Shown piece by piece: positions 61,773 to 64,000 of a stretch of 64,000 nucleotides of DNA. A program made the position numbers and the translations under genes. The notes below the pieces were generated by a model. The model was given only the letters and a program-made list of their open reading frames with translations, was not told where the DNA came from and searched no databases. This DNA is from Cobetia sp. cqz5-12 (GTDB lineage: Bacteria > Pseudomonadota > Gammaproteobacteria > Pseudomonadales > Halomonadaceae): assembly GCF_016495405.1 (NCBI RefSeq), contig NZ_CP044522.1, positions 1,922,001-1,986,000 on the forward strand, in the 5' to 3' direction. Numbering within the stretch: position 1 is the first letter of the stretch; each line of letters starts with the position of its first letter.

Positions 61773-64000
61773 TTATCCGTTGCTGGTATTCACGGTCACG
61801 TCTTGATCGATATACAGCGTTGCCTCACCAAGCTGATAAGTATCATACGTCGTGCCGTTGAACTCGGTCGTTGTCGCGGATGATGTTGCCCCAGCCGCTT
61901 CCACGCTATCGCCTTCATCGCCATCGATGTACAGCTCGTTATCACCATCGGTGAGGTTCAATACCGTATCGGCATCGATTTTCAGACTGGTGCCGGTCTC
62001 GCTGCTGGCCGAGATATCGAGCACTTCGATGTTGGTCATGACACTGGGCTCAGCCTGGGCGGACAAGGCGACGAGATCGATGCCTTTTCCTGTGCCATCG
62101 AACCTGACGGTATCGATGTCAGCGCCACCCTCAATGGTGAAGTCCAGGCTGGAAGTGACGATCAGGTCATCACCCGCGCCACCATCGAAGGTGTTGCTGC
62201 CCGAATCGCCAATCAGCAGATCATCCCCCGCGTTGCCGACCAGGGAGTCATCCCCCTCGCCACCTCGAATGACATCATTACCGAGGCCACCGATGAGAGA
62301 ATCATTGCCGGAAAGCCCGAAGATCGCGCTGCCTTCAAGGTTGGCTGAAATATCGATTTCATCGTCGGTCAGCAGGCTACCAATAAAGGTGTTGCTTTCG
62401 TCGATACCGGAGAACAGGGGTTCATTGGAATCAAGCAGCTCCACACCTGCCAAAGAGGAGATGGCATCCGTGGTGCTGGCATCGTAGGCATCGGTTGCCG
62501 TGATGCTGTAGGCATCCAATAGGTCGATGTTCGCCAAGTTGAATTCGGCAGCACCGCCATCATCGAATCCGATGGTCGCCAGGAATTGAGTGAGCGCCAG
62601 GTTGTCGATATCCCCACCATCAGTCGCGGTAATGGTCAGCTCCGCGCTAGTGGCGAGTGTCCCGATGATCCCGCCATTGCTACTTGTAACTGATAGGCCA
62701 AGCGAAGTCGCCAGGTCGTTGTCCCAAGTGAATTGAGGATCAGTGAGCAAACCGCTCAGTGCACTGACATCCACGACTGCAGCGTAATTGATCACGACTT
62801 CGCGCAGGTTGTTGTCAGGGTCTGCGACGAAGACCTGGTTGTTGGAAAGGTCAATCAGGTCGATTGCCTCGAGACCGACCAGGCCCAACAGCTCAGAATC
62901 CTGCAGGGTGACGATAGGGGCGGTATTGGTGACCGCGTCCAGACTTTCCTCACCGACGAAGGTGATTTCACCCGTCGCCGTGTCGCCATCACCATCCACG
63001 ACCGTGACACTGACATCAGACTCATTGACCTCCGTGCCCACCAACAACTGCTCGCCGCTGATGAGGGAGTCGATGACCTCACTGCTCGTCAAGGTGCCAC
63101 CTTCGGTCAGATCGAGTCCGTCGATATTGATGACCTGGTTGGCGGACGCGGCAGGATCAGCGGTCAATCCACCCTCTGTGTTGATATAGAGGACGGTCGC
63201 ACCGGCTGCCGAGACATATTCGGCACTGATATAGCTCGCAAGATTGTTGGTGGCGCTATCGACATAATAGGCCCCGGTCAACAGATCAGTCAGATCAAGG
63301 GTATCGCCAGATGTGGCATCGGTCTCACTGTCATTGTTGAAATCCAGCACGGTATCCGTTGCAGGTGTAGTGACGGTACCTTCATCACCGGCCTCCCATC
63401 GAATGACGTCTACGCCGGCCCCACCATCCAAGCTGTCATCCCCTGAACCGCCGATCAACAAGTCGCTGCCTGCCGCACCATTCAGGATGTCATCGCCACT
63501 CCCACCGCGCAGGATATTGCTTCCACTTCCACCATTTAGTGTGTCGTTTCCAGCATAGCCATAAAGGTTAGAGCCTGATTGTGAAGCGGTAACAGTGTCA
63601 TTACCGGTAGTGCCTTCATTCACAGGGATCTCATAGTCATCGACAAGGAGCTCCACATTGGCCAATGAAGCATCTGTGTCAGATGAGGTTGCACCGAGTG
63701 AGTCGGTTGCATAAATGGTGGTGCTGCTCAAGATGGAGTCAGCCAGAGAATCCAAGTCGAGCAGGCTCAAAAGGCCACTAAGTAGCCCTGGGGAAGAAAT
63801 TGTAAAATCTACACTAGCTAGCAGTTCATTGATTTCTATGTTGTTGATATCACTACCATCACTGCTGGAGATGGTAATAGTTTTCTCTGAGTCAGAATTA
63901 GTGTCAGTTATGACAGTAAGGCCCAGTTCAGAAGCCAATGCTTCACTATAGACCCAAGAACTGGTCCCCAGTAAGGCATTGATGGCAGCTTGAACTGGTA
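61773..64000 (-). CDS. Large RTX/LapA-BapA-type adhesin, C-terminal part (5' truncated)
   Basis: The frame is open to the right edge, so the N-terminus is outside; about 742 residues are seen. They are acidic and Thr/Ser/Asp-rich. Order from the edge: a first ~120-residue module (LASELGLTVITDTNSDSEKT ... LANVELLVDD), a first RTX block (GNDTLNGGSGSNILRGGSGDD) and a LapA-like secretion region (DTVLDFNNDSE, TLDLTDLLTG, VINIDGLDL). Next come a linker starting TEVNESDVSVTVVDGDGDTATG and a second module parallel to the first (LATSLGLSVTSSNGG). A second RTX block (SGNDSLIGGLGNDVIRGGEGDD) and an aspartate-rich end finish it. RTX motifs bind calcium after export. The neighbouring exporter supports surface or biofilm function. 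Confidence 0.88.
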   Translation of the reverse strand, partial: PVQAAINALLGTSSWVYSEALASELGLTVITDTNSDSEKTITISSSDGSDINNIEINELLASVDFTISSPGLLSGLLSLLDLDSLADSILSSTTIYATDSLGATSSDTDASLANVELLVDDYEIPVNEGTTGNDTVTASQSGSNLYGYAGNDTLNGGSGSNILRGGSGDDILNGAAGSDLLIGGSGDDSLDGGAGVDVIRWEAGDEGTVTTPATDTVLDFNNDSETDATSGDTLDLTDLLTGAYYVDSATNNLASYISAEYVSAAGATVLYINTEGGLTADPAASANQVINIDGLDLTEGGTLTSSEVIDSLISGEQLLVGTEVNESDVSVTVVDGDGDTATGEITFVGEESLDAVTNTAPIVTLQDSELLGLVGLEAIDLIDLSNNQVFVADPDNNLREVVINYAAVVDVSALSGLLTDPQFTWDNDLATSLGLSVTSSNGGIIGTLATSAELTITATDGGDIDNLALTQFLATIGFDDGGAAEFNLANIDLLDAYSITATDAYDASTTDAISSLAGVELLDSNEPLFSGIDESNTFIGSLLTDDEIDISANLEGSAIFGLSGNDSLIGGLGNDVIRGGEGDDSLVGNAGDDLLIGDSGSNTFDGGAGDDLIVTSSLDFTIEGGADIDTVRFDGTGKGIDLVALSAQAEPSVMTNIEVLDISASSETGTSLKIDADTVLNLTDGDNELYIDGDEGDSVEAAGATSSATTTEFNGTTYDTYQLGEATLYIDQDVTVNTSNG

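Overview
The window is high-GC gammaproteobacterial chromosome. Gene content and protein style point to a marine or halophilic member of the Halomonadaceae (Halomonas or Cobetia type). This placement is an inference from content: a membrane-bound PuuD urate oxidase, nickel superoxide dismutase, TRAP uptake, a SelD fused to a flavoprotein, and a large RTX adhesin with its own type I exporter. I see no rRNA, tRNA, insertion sequence, prophage or CRISPR array. Two genes run off the ends: the C-terminus of a ParA-like protein on the left, and the C-terminal part of a giant adhesin on the right.

Layout. 0-1.4 kb: ParA-like tail and an inositol-monophosphatase family enzyme. 1.9-7.1 kb: ureide and urate genes (pucG-allC, uraD on the opposite strand, uraH-puuD). 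7.3-12.5 kb: a chemoreceptor, then a TetR regulator divergent from a demethylase-type flavoprotein. 12.5-14.1 kb: a compact Ni-SOD cassette behind a near-consensus Fur box. 14.2-16.3 kb: an acyltransferase resembling FeeM/LuxI enzymes, an almost gene-free stretch, and an FMN reductase. 16.4-23.7 kb: periplasmic asparaginase, then a run dctPQM-tauE-GGT-like. 24-31 kb: a membrane protein of unknown function, an Lrp regulator, UshA nucleotidase, an NCS2 purine permease, a small monooxygenase and a nitroreductase. 31.3-38.9 kb: xdhABC-guaD divergent from a RutR-type TetR regulator. 39-40.2 kb: two unknown genes. 40.5-47.6 kb: RpiR regulator, polar amino-acid type ABC importer, amidase, and puuE. 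47.7-52.4 kb: FAN1-like nuclease plus a helicase-nuclease. 52.7-56.8 kb: DUF3581, flavoprotein-SelD fusion, ACP phosphodiesterase. 56.8-64 kb: HlyD/ABC/TolC exporter and its adhesin.

The main theme is purine catabolism. UshA can release nucleosides from nucleotides and the NCS2 permease can import bases. GuaD and XdhABC take guanine and hypoxanthine to urate. PuuD, UraH and UraD take urate to allantoin, PuuE to allantoate, AllC to ureidoglycine, and PucG transfers the amino group to glyoxylate, leaving oxalurate. The GGT-like protein resembles oxamate amidohydrolase (HpxW) and could finish that branch. Two palindromes of the form TGACC-N4-GGTCA, one next to the RutR-like gene and xdhA and one between uraD and uraH, suggest that one regulator ties these separated loci together.
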